Notes: generated by a model not told the origin, from the sequence alone. A stretch of 8,192 bases of DNA from Flavobacterium sp. (GCA_019105125.1 JAHRWO010000156.1:1-8192); one strand, 5' to 3'. Counted from the stretch's first letter, positions 1-5,702 are shown. Program-made: numbers and translations.

Positions 1-31
1 GCTAACAACGGTTTGCTCCAATGGCTAGTTC

Positions 32-54
32 CGGATTTTCCTACGGAAAATCCG
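32..54. terminator. perfect 10-bp hairpin inside attachment element 1
   Basis: CGGATTTTCC and GGAAAATCCG pair perfectly around a TAC loop. The same hairpin recurs at 776-798 (loop TGC) and 2371-2393. It lies between the end of the preceding cassette gene and the TATATTTG motif, so it could stop read-through from the upstream cassette. There is no T-run directly after it, so factor-independent termination is not assured. It may instead be purely structural in the folded single-stranded site. Confidence 0.4.
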
Positions 55-75
55 CTGCTCAATGGAATGTTTTGT

Positions 76-83
76 TATATTTG
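76..83 (+). promoter_or_regulatory. Bacteroidota -7 promoter motif inside element 1
   Basis: TATATTTG fits the Bacteroidota sigma-ABfA -7 consensus TAnnTTTG. A TTG -33 box is lacking; only a CTG lies at about the right distance. Transcription would start near position 90, so the mRNA would begin almost directly with the 92-110 hairpin and run into the 157 gene. The same motif sits at the same place in copies 2 and 4. Confidence 0.45.
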
Positions 84-156
84 TGGTAGCTTGGTGTTGG
101 TTCAACGCCACTGAGAGCAAGCCGCAAAACGTTGTATGTAATTTTAAAAAATCATC

Positions 157-735
157 ATGAAAAAAACACTTTTAATTTTATTTTTGAATCTTAATTTAGC
201 TTTATTTTCTCAAGAATCGAAACTTAGCATTGAACTTAATTATCCAATTCCTGCAGACAATAATTTTATTGGAAAAAATTACACTGGAATAGTTGATATT
301 GGGGGAAAATATAAAATTATTGACAAAGACGTTTTAGATTTTGGAATTGCTTTAAATGCTGGACTTTTGACATTTAATAATTCGAAAATTAATTCACCAC
401 AGAATTACAAAATTTATGCTTACCCAATACAACCAAAAATATTTTGTGAGTTTAACATCAAAAATATTAAAAAGCTTCATCCATACACTTCTCTTGGATA
501 TAGTTTCATAATATTTAAAGCAACTGGAACCAATAATGGATATGATATTTCAGACCTAAACGATACTCAAGCTGGGATTAACTTAAATTTCGGTTTATCT
601 TATGATATTACAAGTAAATTTTTTGTTAATGGACAATTTGACTTTACAAAACTTCAAGAAGAAAATGGAATTCCAAATACTACATTTAATACAAATGTTA
701 ATTTAGTAAAACTTGGTGTTGGTTTAAGATTATAA
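157..735 (+). CDS. small outer-membrane beta-barrel-like protein (cassette 1)
   Basis: A 192-residue exported protein. Residues 1-18 form a signal peptide (MKK, then a leucine/phenylalanine-rich core), with cleavage probably near SQE. The rest alternates polar and hydrophobic residues in short beta strands with glycine and asparagine turns, and ends in a strand (VKLGVGLRL), as in small OmpA/OmpW-like porin-family barrels of Bacteroidota. A barrel of about 8 strands in the outer membrane is inferred from this pattern; no catalytic motif is visible and the ligand is unknown. The ATG at 157 is the only start that preserves the signal peptide. It lies 18 nt after the GTTGTATGT box of element 1, with no Shine-Dalgarno sequence. 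It is the sole gene of its cassette, and its expression probably depends on the promoter motif at 76-83. Confidence 0.75.
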   Translation: MKKTLLILFLNLNLALFSQESKLSIELNYPIPADNNFIGKNYTGIVDIGGKYKIIDKDVLDFGIALNAGLLTFNNSKINSPQNYKIYAYPIQPKIFCEFNIKNIKKLHPYTSLGYSFIIFKATGTNNGYDISDLNDTQAGINLNFGLSYDITSKFFVNGQFDFTKLQEENGIPNTTFNTNVNLVKLGVGLRL

Positions 736-741
736 AAAACT

Positions 742-884
742 ACATACAACAGCGGTTTGCTTCAATGGCTACTTCCGGATTTTCCTGCGGAAAATCCGCT
801 GCTGAATGGAATGTTTTGTTATATTTGTAATGGTTTGGTGTTGGTTCAACGCCACTGAGAGCAAGCCACAGAACGTTACCTGCT
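742..884 (+). repeat. attC-like cassette attachment element, copy 2
   Basis: Order: ACATACAAC (742-750), 3-nt spacer AGC, GGTTTGC (754-760), variable centre, GCAAGCC (861-867), 7-nt spacer (868-874), GTTACCTGCT (875-884). The left arm complements the GTTGTATGT right arm of copy 1. The right arm complements the left arm of copy 3, not its own left arm. The centre is nearly identical to copies 1 and 4: a 10-bp hairpin (776-785 with 789-798) and an 8-bp hairpin (836-843 with 847-854). By the integron rule (cut after G of GTT), cassette 1 would span 132-875. Confidence 0.82.
820..827 (+). promoter_or_regulatory. Bacteroidota -7 promoter motif inside element 2
   Basis: TATATTTG fits TAnnTTTG. It lies 73 bp before the start of the 901 gene, between the two internal hairpins of the element. 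The -33 position offers only CTG. Transcription would begin just before the 836-854 hairpin, which would then form the capped 5' end of the message. Confidence 0.45.
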
Positions 885-900
885 ATTTTAAACAAACATT

Positions 901-1674
901 ATGCAAATACAACCATTATCAAATCAGACAAGAAATGAAATTTTATTTGACAGTTTCATAATTGAAAATCTGAATTCCTTTGATGAACTTATGGAAGTTT
1001 ATAAGACCTACAAACAAAATAATTCTGATAAGACAATAATTCTGACACTTGATGATTTAGGACAAGCGGAATATACTTGCACGCATTCAATAATGTCAAA
1101 CGACCTTGACGAAACGGAAGGATATGATTTATCAGGACTTGACAAAACGTGTTTTGAAGATGGCGAACATTTGGGTTATCTATCAACACCTTCTGAATTT
1201 TTCATCAGAAAGGAAAACTTTTTAAAACAAACAAAAGATATTGACTTTGCATCTGTTTGTGATAAAGAATTAACAATTGACGAAGATGAAATTTCAATTT
1301 TAGAGAGAGTAAATCAGTCGCCATTTGAATATTTAGACGACCAAATAATTCTTAAAATCGTTCCAGTAGAAAACTCATACGAAGGAATTTGTGGATTCCC
1401 AAACGGATATTTCCAAAGCGACCTAAATCCTTTTGAAAATTACGCTTTGGCTAAACATCTTTTTGAAAACTACAATTTTGAACTTTTTGGAATTGGTGCT
1501 TCATTTTTAGGTTTTATAAGAAATGAGAATTTAGAAGATAATCAATTAAAAGACTTAATTACTGACTTATCAAAATTGTATAACACGACAGAAACTGCAT
1601 TCAACAAATTTGCTGAACTTAATAAAGACAAAAATTATCTGATTTTAAAATACATTGAATATTTGGAAGAATAA
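901..1674 (+). CDS. unrecognised acidic cytosolic protein (cassette 2)
   Basis: A 257-residue protein of a family I do not firmly recognise. There is no signal peptide or membrane segment, so it is probably cytosolic. The first ~140 residues are acidic, with clusters such as DETEGYD (70-76) and DEDEIS (128-132). The most conserved-looking part is residues 149-207: a strand IILKIVPVE, then GFPNGYFQSDLNPFE, then a helix and ELFGIGASFLGFI. This pattern (hydrophobic strand, glycine-rich turn, helix with an aromatic pair, final strand) loosely recalls DUF4253-type proteins, but I would not assign it. The start at 901 follows the GTTACCTGCT box by 16 nt, and it is the only gene of its cassette. Its stop lies six bases before the terminal arm that pairs with the cassette's beginning. 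Confidence 0.7.
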   Translation: MQIQPLSNQTRNEILFDSFIIENLNSFDELMEVYKTYKQNNSDKTIILTLDDLGQAEYTCTHSIMSNDLDETEGYDLSGLDKTCFEDGEHLGYLSTPSEFFIRKENFLKQTKDIDFASVCDKELTIDEDEISILERVNQSPFEYLDDQIILKIVPVENSYEGICGFPNGYFQSDLNPFENYALAKHLFENYNFELFGIGASFLGFIRNENLEDNQLKDLITDLSKLYNTTETAFNKFAELNKDKNYLILKYIEYLEE

Positions 1675-1680
1675 AAAAAC

Positions 1681-1817
1681 AGCAGGTAACAAGGGTTTGC
1701 CAAAAGCGGGGCTGAAGTTCTTCGATTGAGCTTTTGTGCAAGGTTCAACATTAGTATTTCTATTGAACTTTTGTGCTAAAAATCCCCGCCTTCGGCAAGC
1801 CATAAACCGTTGTGCGT
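1681..1817 (+). repeat. attC-like cassette attachment element, copy 3 (divergent centre)
   Basis: Order: AGCAGGTAAC (1681-1690), 3-nt spacer AAG, GGTTTGC (1694-1700), divergent centre, GCAAGCC (1795-1801), 7-nt spacer (1802-1808), GTTGTGCGT (1809-1817). The outer boxes and both spacers match the other copies, but the centre is almost unrelated. GGTTTGCC and GGCAAGCC pair, then GCGGGG (1706-1711) pairs with CCCCGC (1784-1789). Inside lie a GTTCAA/TTGAAC inverted repeat (1743-1748, 1763-1768) and a 14-nt direct repeat (1726-1739, 1763-1776; 13 of 14 equal). No TAnnTTTG motif is present. The pattern resembles attC sites, which share end boxes but differ in their variable terminal structure. Confidence 0.78.
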
Positions 1818-1862
1818 CATTTTGGCGGAACGAAACGAAAATTAAAAAACTTATATTCAAGA

Positions 1863-2330
1863 ATGAAAATCTTTTCGATTAAAAAATATTCGATTGTTTT
1901 AATTAATGGACGTGAGAAAGTAATATCAGAATTAAAAAAGGATACTTTATCTGACGAACAATTCGTTTCTAATTGGAACAAACAAACCTTTATTGGAAAA
2001 GTAAATGATACAAACTTTGAAATAAAATTATCTAAAAAACTTTATGGCGATTTTTGCATTTTTAAAGGAACATTAGAAGAAAAAAAAGGCTCTTTGGAAA
2101 TTGAAATAAATAAAACTTACAAGATTATACTATCTGCCATTTTTATATTTCCTATTATTGGATTTTTAACATCATTATTCAAAAATGGGTTTGAGAAATC
2201 GGTTGAACTAATATTTCCGACAATAATGTTCATAATAGTTTTGCGCTTTGTATTTATCGAATTGGGCTTTCAAATTATTTCGAAAAATGGAATAAATAAA
2301 TTGGGTAAAATAATTAGAATTGAAAAATAA
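1863..2330 (+). CDS. small membrane protein with two transmembrane helices (cassette 3)
   Basis: A 155-residue protein of no family I recognise. Residues 1-84 form a soluble, lysine-rich domain with alternating short strands. Two hydrophobic helices follow at about 86-106 and 114-138, separated by a short turn, then a basic tail (LGKIIRIEK). This suggests an inner-membrane hairpin with the N-terminal domain and the tail on the same, cytoplasmic side. I chose ATG at 1863. A longer reading from GTG at 1812 adds 17 residues but begins inside the GTTGTGCGT attachment box and encodes part of the repeat, so it is unlikely. Element 3 before it lacks the TAnnTTTG motif, so the gene may depend on read-through or an unseen promoter. 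The stop lies six bases before the arm of element 4. Confidence 0.65.
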   Translation: MKIFSIKKYSIVLINGREKVISELKKDTLSDEQFVSNWNKQTFIGKVNDTNFEIKLSKKLYGDFCIFKGTLEEKKGSLEIEINKTYKIILSAIFIFPIIGFLTSLFKNGFEKSVELIFPTIMFIIVLRFVFIELGFQIISKNGINKLGKIIRIEK

Positions 2331-2336
2331 AAACGA

Positions 2337-2478
2337 ACGCACAACAGCGGTTTGCTTCAATGGCTACTTCCGGATTTTCCTACGGAAAATCCGCTGCTGA
2401 ATGGAATGTTTTGTTATATTTGTAATGGCTTGGTGTTGGTTCAACGCCACTGAGAGCAAGCCACAGAACGTTATGCGT
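2337..2478 (+). repeat. attC-like cassette attachment element, copy 4
   Basis: Order: ACGCACAAC (2337-2345), 3-nt spacer AGC, GGTTTGC (2349-2355), centre, GCAAGCC (2456-2462), 7-nt spacer (2463-2469), GTTATGCGT (2470-2478). The centre equals copy 2 apart from two or three bases, with hairpins 2371-2380/2384-2393 and 2431-2438/2442-2449. The left arm complements the right arm of copy 3. The right arm complements 3746-3760, after the quinone reductase gene. By the integron rule cassette 2 spans 876-1809, cassette 3 spans 1810-2470, and cassette 4 starts at 2471. Confidence 0.82.
2415..2422 (+). promoter_or_regulatory. Bacteroidota -7 promoter motif inside element 4
   Basis: TATATTTG fits TAnnTTTG and sits between the two internal hairpins, as in copies 1 and 2. 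It would drive the regulator gene at 2519 and possibly the reductase at 3164. No TTG is seen at the -33 position. Confidence 0.45.
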
Positions 2479-2518
2479 CACCTTATGACTTTCACTTCGA
2501 AAGAACAGATAACTAAAA

Positions 2519-3097
2519 ATGAACATCGATAGTTTAAAACACTTTTTGCAGTCTTTCAATATACTGACCGTTATTGAAATTGACGATTTTATTCAGCTTA
2601 TAAATTATAAAAGATTTAAAAAGGGGGAGTATTTTATTAAGGAAGGCGAAATTTGCAAACAGATAGCATTTGTTTTAACAGGGAGTCTGCGTTCGTATTA
2701 TACTTCTGACAAAGATGAAGAAGTTACATATTGTATTACGTTTCCAAATAGTTTAATGACTGCATATTCTTCATTTTTGACAGCGCAGCCAACAATGGAA
2801 AATATACAAGCCATTACAAATACTGAATTATTAATCATTCCTAAAGACAAGTTCGAAAAATTAGTACAACAAAACCCTAACTGGGTCTATGTATTAAAAA
2901 CAATAGCAGAGCAGCAATATATTGAATTAGAAAAAAGAATATTTCAGTTGCAAAAAAGCGATGCTACTAAACGATATGCAGACCTATTGAAATACCAACC
3001 AGAGTATATTCAAAAAATACCTTTACAATACTTAGCCTCATATTTAGGTATTTCACCACGACATTTAAGCAGAATACGAAAGGAAGTTTCTTTTTAG
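2519..3097 (+). CDS. Crp/Fnr-family transcriptional regulator (cassette 4)
   Basis: A 192-residue DNA-binding protein. Residues ~25-112 form a cyclic-nucleotide-binding-type beta roll, visible as RFKKGEYFIKEGEICKQIAFVLTGSLR with the usual glycines. A long dimerisation helix follows (~113-147). The C-terminal helix-turn-helix is at ~167-188 (IPLQYLASYLGISPRHLSRI). The phosphate-binding segment normally read as GELA...R is replaced by FPNSLMTAYSSF, as in many Bacteroidota relatives, so cAMP binding is doubtful and the signal is unknown. There are no cysteines placed for an Fnr-type iron-sulfur cluster. The length is typical for the family and the ATG at 2519 starts at the expected point. It lies 66 bp before, and on the same strand as, the quinone reductase gene in the same cassette, so control of that gene and of itself is a reasonable inference. 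Confidence 0.88.
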   Translation: MNIDSLKHFLQSFNILTVIEIDDFIQLINYKRFKKGEYFIKEGEICKQIAFVLTGSLRSYYTSDKDEEVTYCITFPNSLMTAYSSFLTAQPTMENIQAITNTELLIIPKDKFEKLVQQNPNWVYVLKTIAEQQYIELEKRIFQLQKSDATKRYADLLKYQPEYIQKIPLQYLASYLGISPRHLSRIRKEVSF

Positions 3098-3111
3098 ACA
3101 TTTGTCCTAAA
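3093..3111. promoter_or_regulatory. dyad at the regulator stop codon, possible operator
   Basis: TTTAGACA (3093-3100) and TGTCCTAAA (3103-3111) are inverted repeats with one extra C. They overlap the stop codon of the Crp-family gene and lie ~20 bp before the -7 motif of the reductase gene. That position fits an operator for the regulator just encoded. The sequence is not the classical TGTGA-N6-TCACA site, and there is no T-run to suggest a terminator. This is inferred from symmetry and place only. Confidence 0.3.
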
Positions 3112-3130
3112 TCTTCAGTAGAATAACATC

Positions 3131-3138
3131 TAATTTTG
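3131..3138 (+). promoter_or_regulatory. -7 promoter motif before the quinone reductase gene
   Basis: TAATTTTG fits TAnnTTTG, 26 bp before the ATG at 3164. The nearest TTG (3102-3104) is 26 nt away, longer than the usual 17-23, and lies inside the dyad at 3093-3111. A regulated internal promoter is possible. Confidence 0.35.
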
Positions 3139-3163
3139 CCTTTCAATTCACAAAAGATAGAAA

Positions 3164-3745
3164 ATGGCAAAGAAAATATTAATTATTAATGGACATCCAA
3201 ACAAAGAAAGCTTAAACTTTGGACTTGCAGAATCTTATAAAAAAGGAGCATTGGAAAGCAATGCAGAAGTACAAGAAATAATAATTTCTAATTTAAAGTT
3301 TAATCCAAATCTTGAGTTTGGTTATCAAAAAAGAACGGAATTAGAGCCAGACCTTTTGAATGCTTGGGAAAAAATTAAATGGGCTGACCATTTAGTTTGG
3401 GTTCATCCTGTTTGGTGGGGCGGACTTCCTGCAATTACAAAGGGTTTTATTGACAGACTTTTTTTACCTGGTTTTGCATTTCAATATAAAGAAAACTCTT
3501 TATTTTGGGACAAATTATTAAACGGGAAAACTGCTCATATTATTACGACACTCGACCAACCAAGTTGGTATTATTGGTTAGTTTATGGTAGACCAAGTGT
3601 GAACCAACTAAAAAAATGTACATTAAAATTTTGTGGGATTAATCAAGTTAAAGTTTCATATTTTGGTATCATAAAAAAATCAAATGAAAGAACAAGACAA
3701 AAATGGATTTCAACGATTGAAAAATTAGGAAAGCAAAATAAATAA
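3164..3745 (+). CDS. flavodoxin-fold NAD(P)H:quinone oxidoreductase (cassette 4)
   Basis: A 193-residue cytosolic flavoprotein of the Flavodoxin_2 family (NQO1, KefF, MdaB and YwrO relatives), expected to reduce quinones or similar electrophiles by two electrons using NAD(P)H. Residues 4-22 give the first strand and flavin-phosphate loop (KILIINGHPNKESLNFGLA). Residues 73-104 carry the family signature: ADHLVWVHPVWWGGLPA, then the helix ITKGFIDRLFLPGFAF. C-terminal residues 120-190 complete the alpha/beta fold. The length is normal for the short members of the family. The ATG at 3164 directly precedes the first strand. It follows the Crp-family regulator by 66 bp. Pairs of a regulator and an oxidoreductase usually respond to redox or electrophile stress; that link is inferred here. 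Its stop lies seven bases before the arm that pairs with the start of the cassette. Confidence 0.9.
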   Translation: MAKKILIINGHPNKESLNFGLAESYKKGALESNAEVQEIIISNLKFNPNLEFGYQKRTELEPDLLNAWEKIKWADHLVWVHPVWWGGLPAITKGFIDRLFLPGFAFQYKENSLFWDKLLNGKTAHIITTLDQPSWYYWLVYGRPSVNQLKKCTLKFCGINQVKVSYFGIIKKSNERTRQKWISTIEKLGKQNK

Positions 3746-3760
3746 AGGCGAACGCATAAT
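3746..3760 (+). repeat. terminal arm of cassette 4, interrupted attachment site
   Basis: AAGGCGAACGCATAAT complements the start of cassette 4 (2470-2483): ACGCATAA pairs with TTATGCGT, and then, past a one-base bulge and one mismatch, AAGG pairs with CCTT. Other cassettes have AAAA/TTTT at that place, so the pairing is specific to this cassette. The expected AAC, 3 nt, GGTTTGC is absent. The sequence switches to the intron-like hairpin at 3759. Confidence 0.6.
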
Positions 3761-3802
3761 CGAGTAGACGGCTCCGCCAAAAACTGACGGAGTGCGCCTC
3801 TC
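3759..3802 (-). ncRNA. group II intron domain VI / 3'-end remnant, copy A
   Basis: Read on the minus strand this is GAGAGGCG... to ...CTACTCGAT. The stem pairs GAG with CTC, AGGCG with CGTCT and CTCCG with CGGAG around an 11-nt loop. One unpaired A (position 3765) lies seven nucleotides from the 3' end. That is the known form of group II intron domain VI with its branch-point A, and GAGAGG...CTACTCGAT is a familiar intron ending. No reverse transcriptase gene and no convincing domain V (GAAA-capped 34-mer) were seen upstream of it, so it is a remnant, or the 3' end of a strongly rearranged element. The 3' exon would begin TATGCGT, the complement of the cassette arm. Confidence 0.5.
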
Positions 3803-4301
3803 AAATGTTTATCTTCACGAAATACTAAAAAAAAAAACTAAACTTTGAGTACACCACCGAGTCCTTCGACAAGGCTCAGGATAAACCAAGCGGGTCATCC
3901 CGAAAATACGGGACAGGCTCCAAGCGATGGGTTAAGTTGTAAATGTAATTCGGTTAAAGAAACATAACCTCTTTTCTTCAAGCGTTGTAAAGTAATGGTA
4001 GTGCCTAGAATAGGACTTTTGCAGCTCAACAAAATTCATAAAAACCCCTATAAATTATACAAGATTATCTCAACTAATCTTATCTCCTAAACTACTCATT
4101 TGTAGTTGATAGCGGGAAATTCCTTGGATATGTTGCATACATAAAAATACAACTATTCTATTTTTATTACCAACATTTAGCTATATTTGATAATAGGATT
4201 ACTTCTTCAGTTCGTTGTCGCTTGCGTGTACAGATTTTTCTCAGTCTGACGTTGTTCGTCAAGTGAAAATTGTGAAATGATTCAATACTTTAATTTAAGA
4301 A
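3803..4301. other. AT-rich gap with remnant repeat DNA before the RCC1 gene
   Basis: There is no credible gene here. The first ~95 bp (to about 3898) continue the repeat shared with 5753-5821. The segment at 3861-3915 contains short hairpins (CCTTCGACAAGG; TCCCG/CGGGA at 3898-3913) of the kind common in dispersed flavobacterial intergenic repeats. From about 3915 to 4170 I see nothing distinctive. A TAnnTTTG motif lies at 4182-4189. At 4226-4252 there is a short imperfect hairpin (CAGA/TCTG), followed by GTTGTTCGTC, which resembles a cassette start but lacks the GCAAGCC box. Confidence 0.4.
4182..4189 (+). promoter_or_regulatory. possible promoter -7 motif for the RCC1-repeat gene
   Basis: TATATTTG fits TAnnTTTG and lies 112 bp before the gene start. 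No TTG occurs at a suitable -33 distance. It is the best promoter-like site in this gap. Confidence 0.3.
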
Positions 4302-5696
4302 ATGAAACATATGAGAAAAATTACTTTTGTTTTTTTATTTGCGACAATAATTTCATACTCGCAATGCAATACATTAATAAGTTCTGGTCATAGACATACA
4401 ATTCTATTAAAAGATAATGGAATAGTTCAAACTTGGGGTTATGACTTATCCGGATTTGGAGTTTTAGGATTGGGAAATAACCTAAATGTTACTACCCCAA
4501 CACAAGTTGGAACCTCATTGAACAACGGTAAAATTTTTACTGGAAATTATAATACTTTCATAATTAAAACAAATGGAACTCTTTGGGCTACAGGTAATAA
4601 CGAAGAAGGACAATTAGGAAATGGAAGTTATGGTTCTGGTAACGTTTCAAATATTTTTATTCAAATCGGAACTGAAACCAATTGGAAAACTATATCTCCG
4701 AGCGCTGCACATACCTTAGGGATAAAAAACGATGGAACTCTCTGGGCATGGGGTTCTAACCAACAAGGAAAATTAGGTGATGGCACATTCACTAATCGGT
4801 ATACTCCAATCCAAATCGGAACCGATACAAATTGGAAAGAAGTAGCAAGTGGTTTACAATATAGTGTAGCAATAAAAACAGACGGAACTCTTTGGGTATG
4901 GGGACTTAACAATGCAAATATGGGTGGCAGCAGTCTTATCCCTAGACAAATCGGAATTGATACTGATTGGAAAGAAATTAGTACAGATGCTGCTGGATTG
5001 CATACTTTAGCCCTTAAGAATAATGGCAAACTATACGCATTCGGAAAAACATGGAGTGGTGGAAATGGAGCGTTAGGTCTTGGTTCTACAATTTTGGTTG
5101 CAAATACTCCAATGCAAATAGGCCTAGATTCAGACTGGCAATCAATAAGCGCAGGTTTTAATAATTCATTTGCAATCAAAACAAACGGTACACTGTGGGG
5201 TTGGGGACAAAATGATTTAGGACAACTTGGTGACGGAACACAAATTGACAAATTGATACCTACGCAAATTGGTTTACAATCTGATTGGATGTTAGTATCA
5301 GCAGGACAAAGACACACTGTTGCATTGAAAAGTAATGGCGATTTATATACTTGGGGAGATAATTCACTAGGCCAATTGGGTAATGGCAATTATAGCAGTA
5401 CAATTACACCACTATTCATTAATTCGTGTACTCTTTCTTTAAATGAATTTGCAACGGAAAAGTTTGTTGTATATCCAAACCCAGTAAAAAATAATATTAC
5501 TATAGAATTTAATACTAAATGTAAATATTCCTCTATTGAAATTATCGATAGTATAGGAAGAATTGTAATGATAAAAGATTCAACAGAAATGGATAAAATT
5601 TCATTAGACGTAAGTCAATTAACAAATGGAATTTACATTGTCGTAGTAAAAGATAATTATCAAATAATATTATCAAAAAAACTAATAAAGGAATAA
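4302..5696 (+). CDS. secreted RCC1-repeat beta-propeller with T9SS sorting domain
   Basis: A 464-residue exported protein. Residues 1-22 are a signal peptide ending near SYSQC. The true start may be the second ATG (4311, MRKIT), nine bases in. Residues ~23-376 hold seven RCC1-type repeats of about 45-55 residues with the pattern HT..LK.DG.LW.WG.N..GQLGDGT...P.QIG, each ending in DW or NW. Seven repeats fit one closed seven-bladed propeller. Residues ~384-464 are a type A T9SS C-terminal domain, seen as VVYPNPVKNNITIEF, SIEIIDSIGRIV, LDVSQLTNGIYIV and the basic end KKLIKE. The protein should cross the inner membrane by Sec and the outer membrane by T9SS, then be released or anchored at the surface. 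RCC1 propellers usually bind proteins; the partner is unknown. It lies between two diverged copies of an intron-end repeat. Confidence 0.9.
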   Translation: MKHMRKITFVFLFATIISYSQCNTLISSGHRHTILLKDNGIVQTWGYDLSGFGVLGLGNNLNVTTPTQVGTSLNNGKIFTGNYNTFIIKTNGTLWATGNNEEGQLGNGSYGSGNVSNIFIQIGTETNWKTISPSAAHTLGIKNDGTLWAWGSNQQGKLGDGTFTNRYTPIQIGTDTNWKEVASGLQYSVAIKTDGTLWVWGLNNANMGGSSLIPRQIGIDTDWKEISTDAAGLHTLALKNNGKLYAFGKTWSGGNGALGLGSTILVANTPMQIGLDSDWQSISAGFNNSFAIKTNGTLWGWGQNDLGQLGDGTQIDKLIPTQIGLQSDWMLVSAGQRHTVALKSNGDLYTWGDNSLGQLGNGNYSSTITPLFINSCTLSLNEFATEKFVVYPNPVKNNITIEFNTKCKYSSIEIIDSIGRIVMIKDSTEMDKISLDVSQLTNGIYIVVVKDNYQIILSKKLIKE

Positions 5697-5702
5697 GCAT
5701 AT

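Larger units (their letters stand above)
1..139 (+). repeat. attC-like cassette attachment element, copy 1
   Basis: The element starts with GCTAAC (1-6), the end of a cassette lying outside the window. It continues with a 3-nt spacer, GGTTTGC (10-16), a variable centre, GCAAGCC (117-123), a 7-nt spacer (124-130) and GTTGTATGT (131-139), which opens the next cassette. Its centre holds a 10-bp hairpin (32-41 with 45-54) and an 8-bp hairpin (92-99 with 103-110, one G-T pair). The inner arms 10-24 and 108-123 can also pair as a long imperfect stem. The organisation matches integron attC sites (R''-L''-variable end-L'-R'), but the boxes are not the classical consensus, so this is an analogy. It is nearly identical to copies 2 and 4. 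Confidence 0.8.

Noticed and set aside
989..1189. Minus-strand 66-codon frame within the 901 gene
   Set aside because: Shadow frame in a well-supported + strand gene. The similar minus-strand frame at 2967-3170 is rejected for the same reason.
1645..1860. Minus-strand 71-codon frame across attachment element 3
   Set aside because: It is read through the inverted repeat itself and has no promoter or protein-like features.
1812..1862. GTG start extending the membrane-protein gene by 17 residues
   Set aside because: The extension is encoded by the attachment box and its flank; the ATG at 1863 gives a natural start.
1..2478. CRISPR array
   Set aside because: The repeats are ~140 bp, partly palindromic, and separated by whole genes rather than short unique spacers.
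3803..3860. Group II intron domain V next to the domain VI hairpin
   Set aside because: No AGC...GAAA...GTT-type 34-nt hairpin could be formed here or beside copy B, so only domain VI-like ends are claimed.
4251..4262. GTTGTTCGTC as the start box of a fifth cassette carrying the RCC1 gene
   Set aside because: There is no GCAAGCC seven bases upstream, and pairing with the end arm at 5703-5711 is only about 6 of 9.
4661..5389. Minus-strand open frame of 242 codons inside the RCC1 gene
   Set aside because: It is a shadow of the repeated RCC1 codons; the + strand frame has a signal peptide, seven repeats and a sorting domain, while the reverse product is proline/cysteine-rich without a fold.
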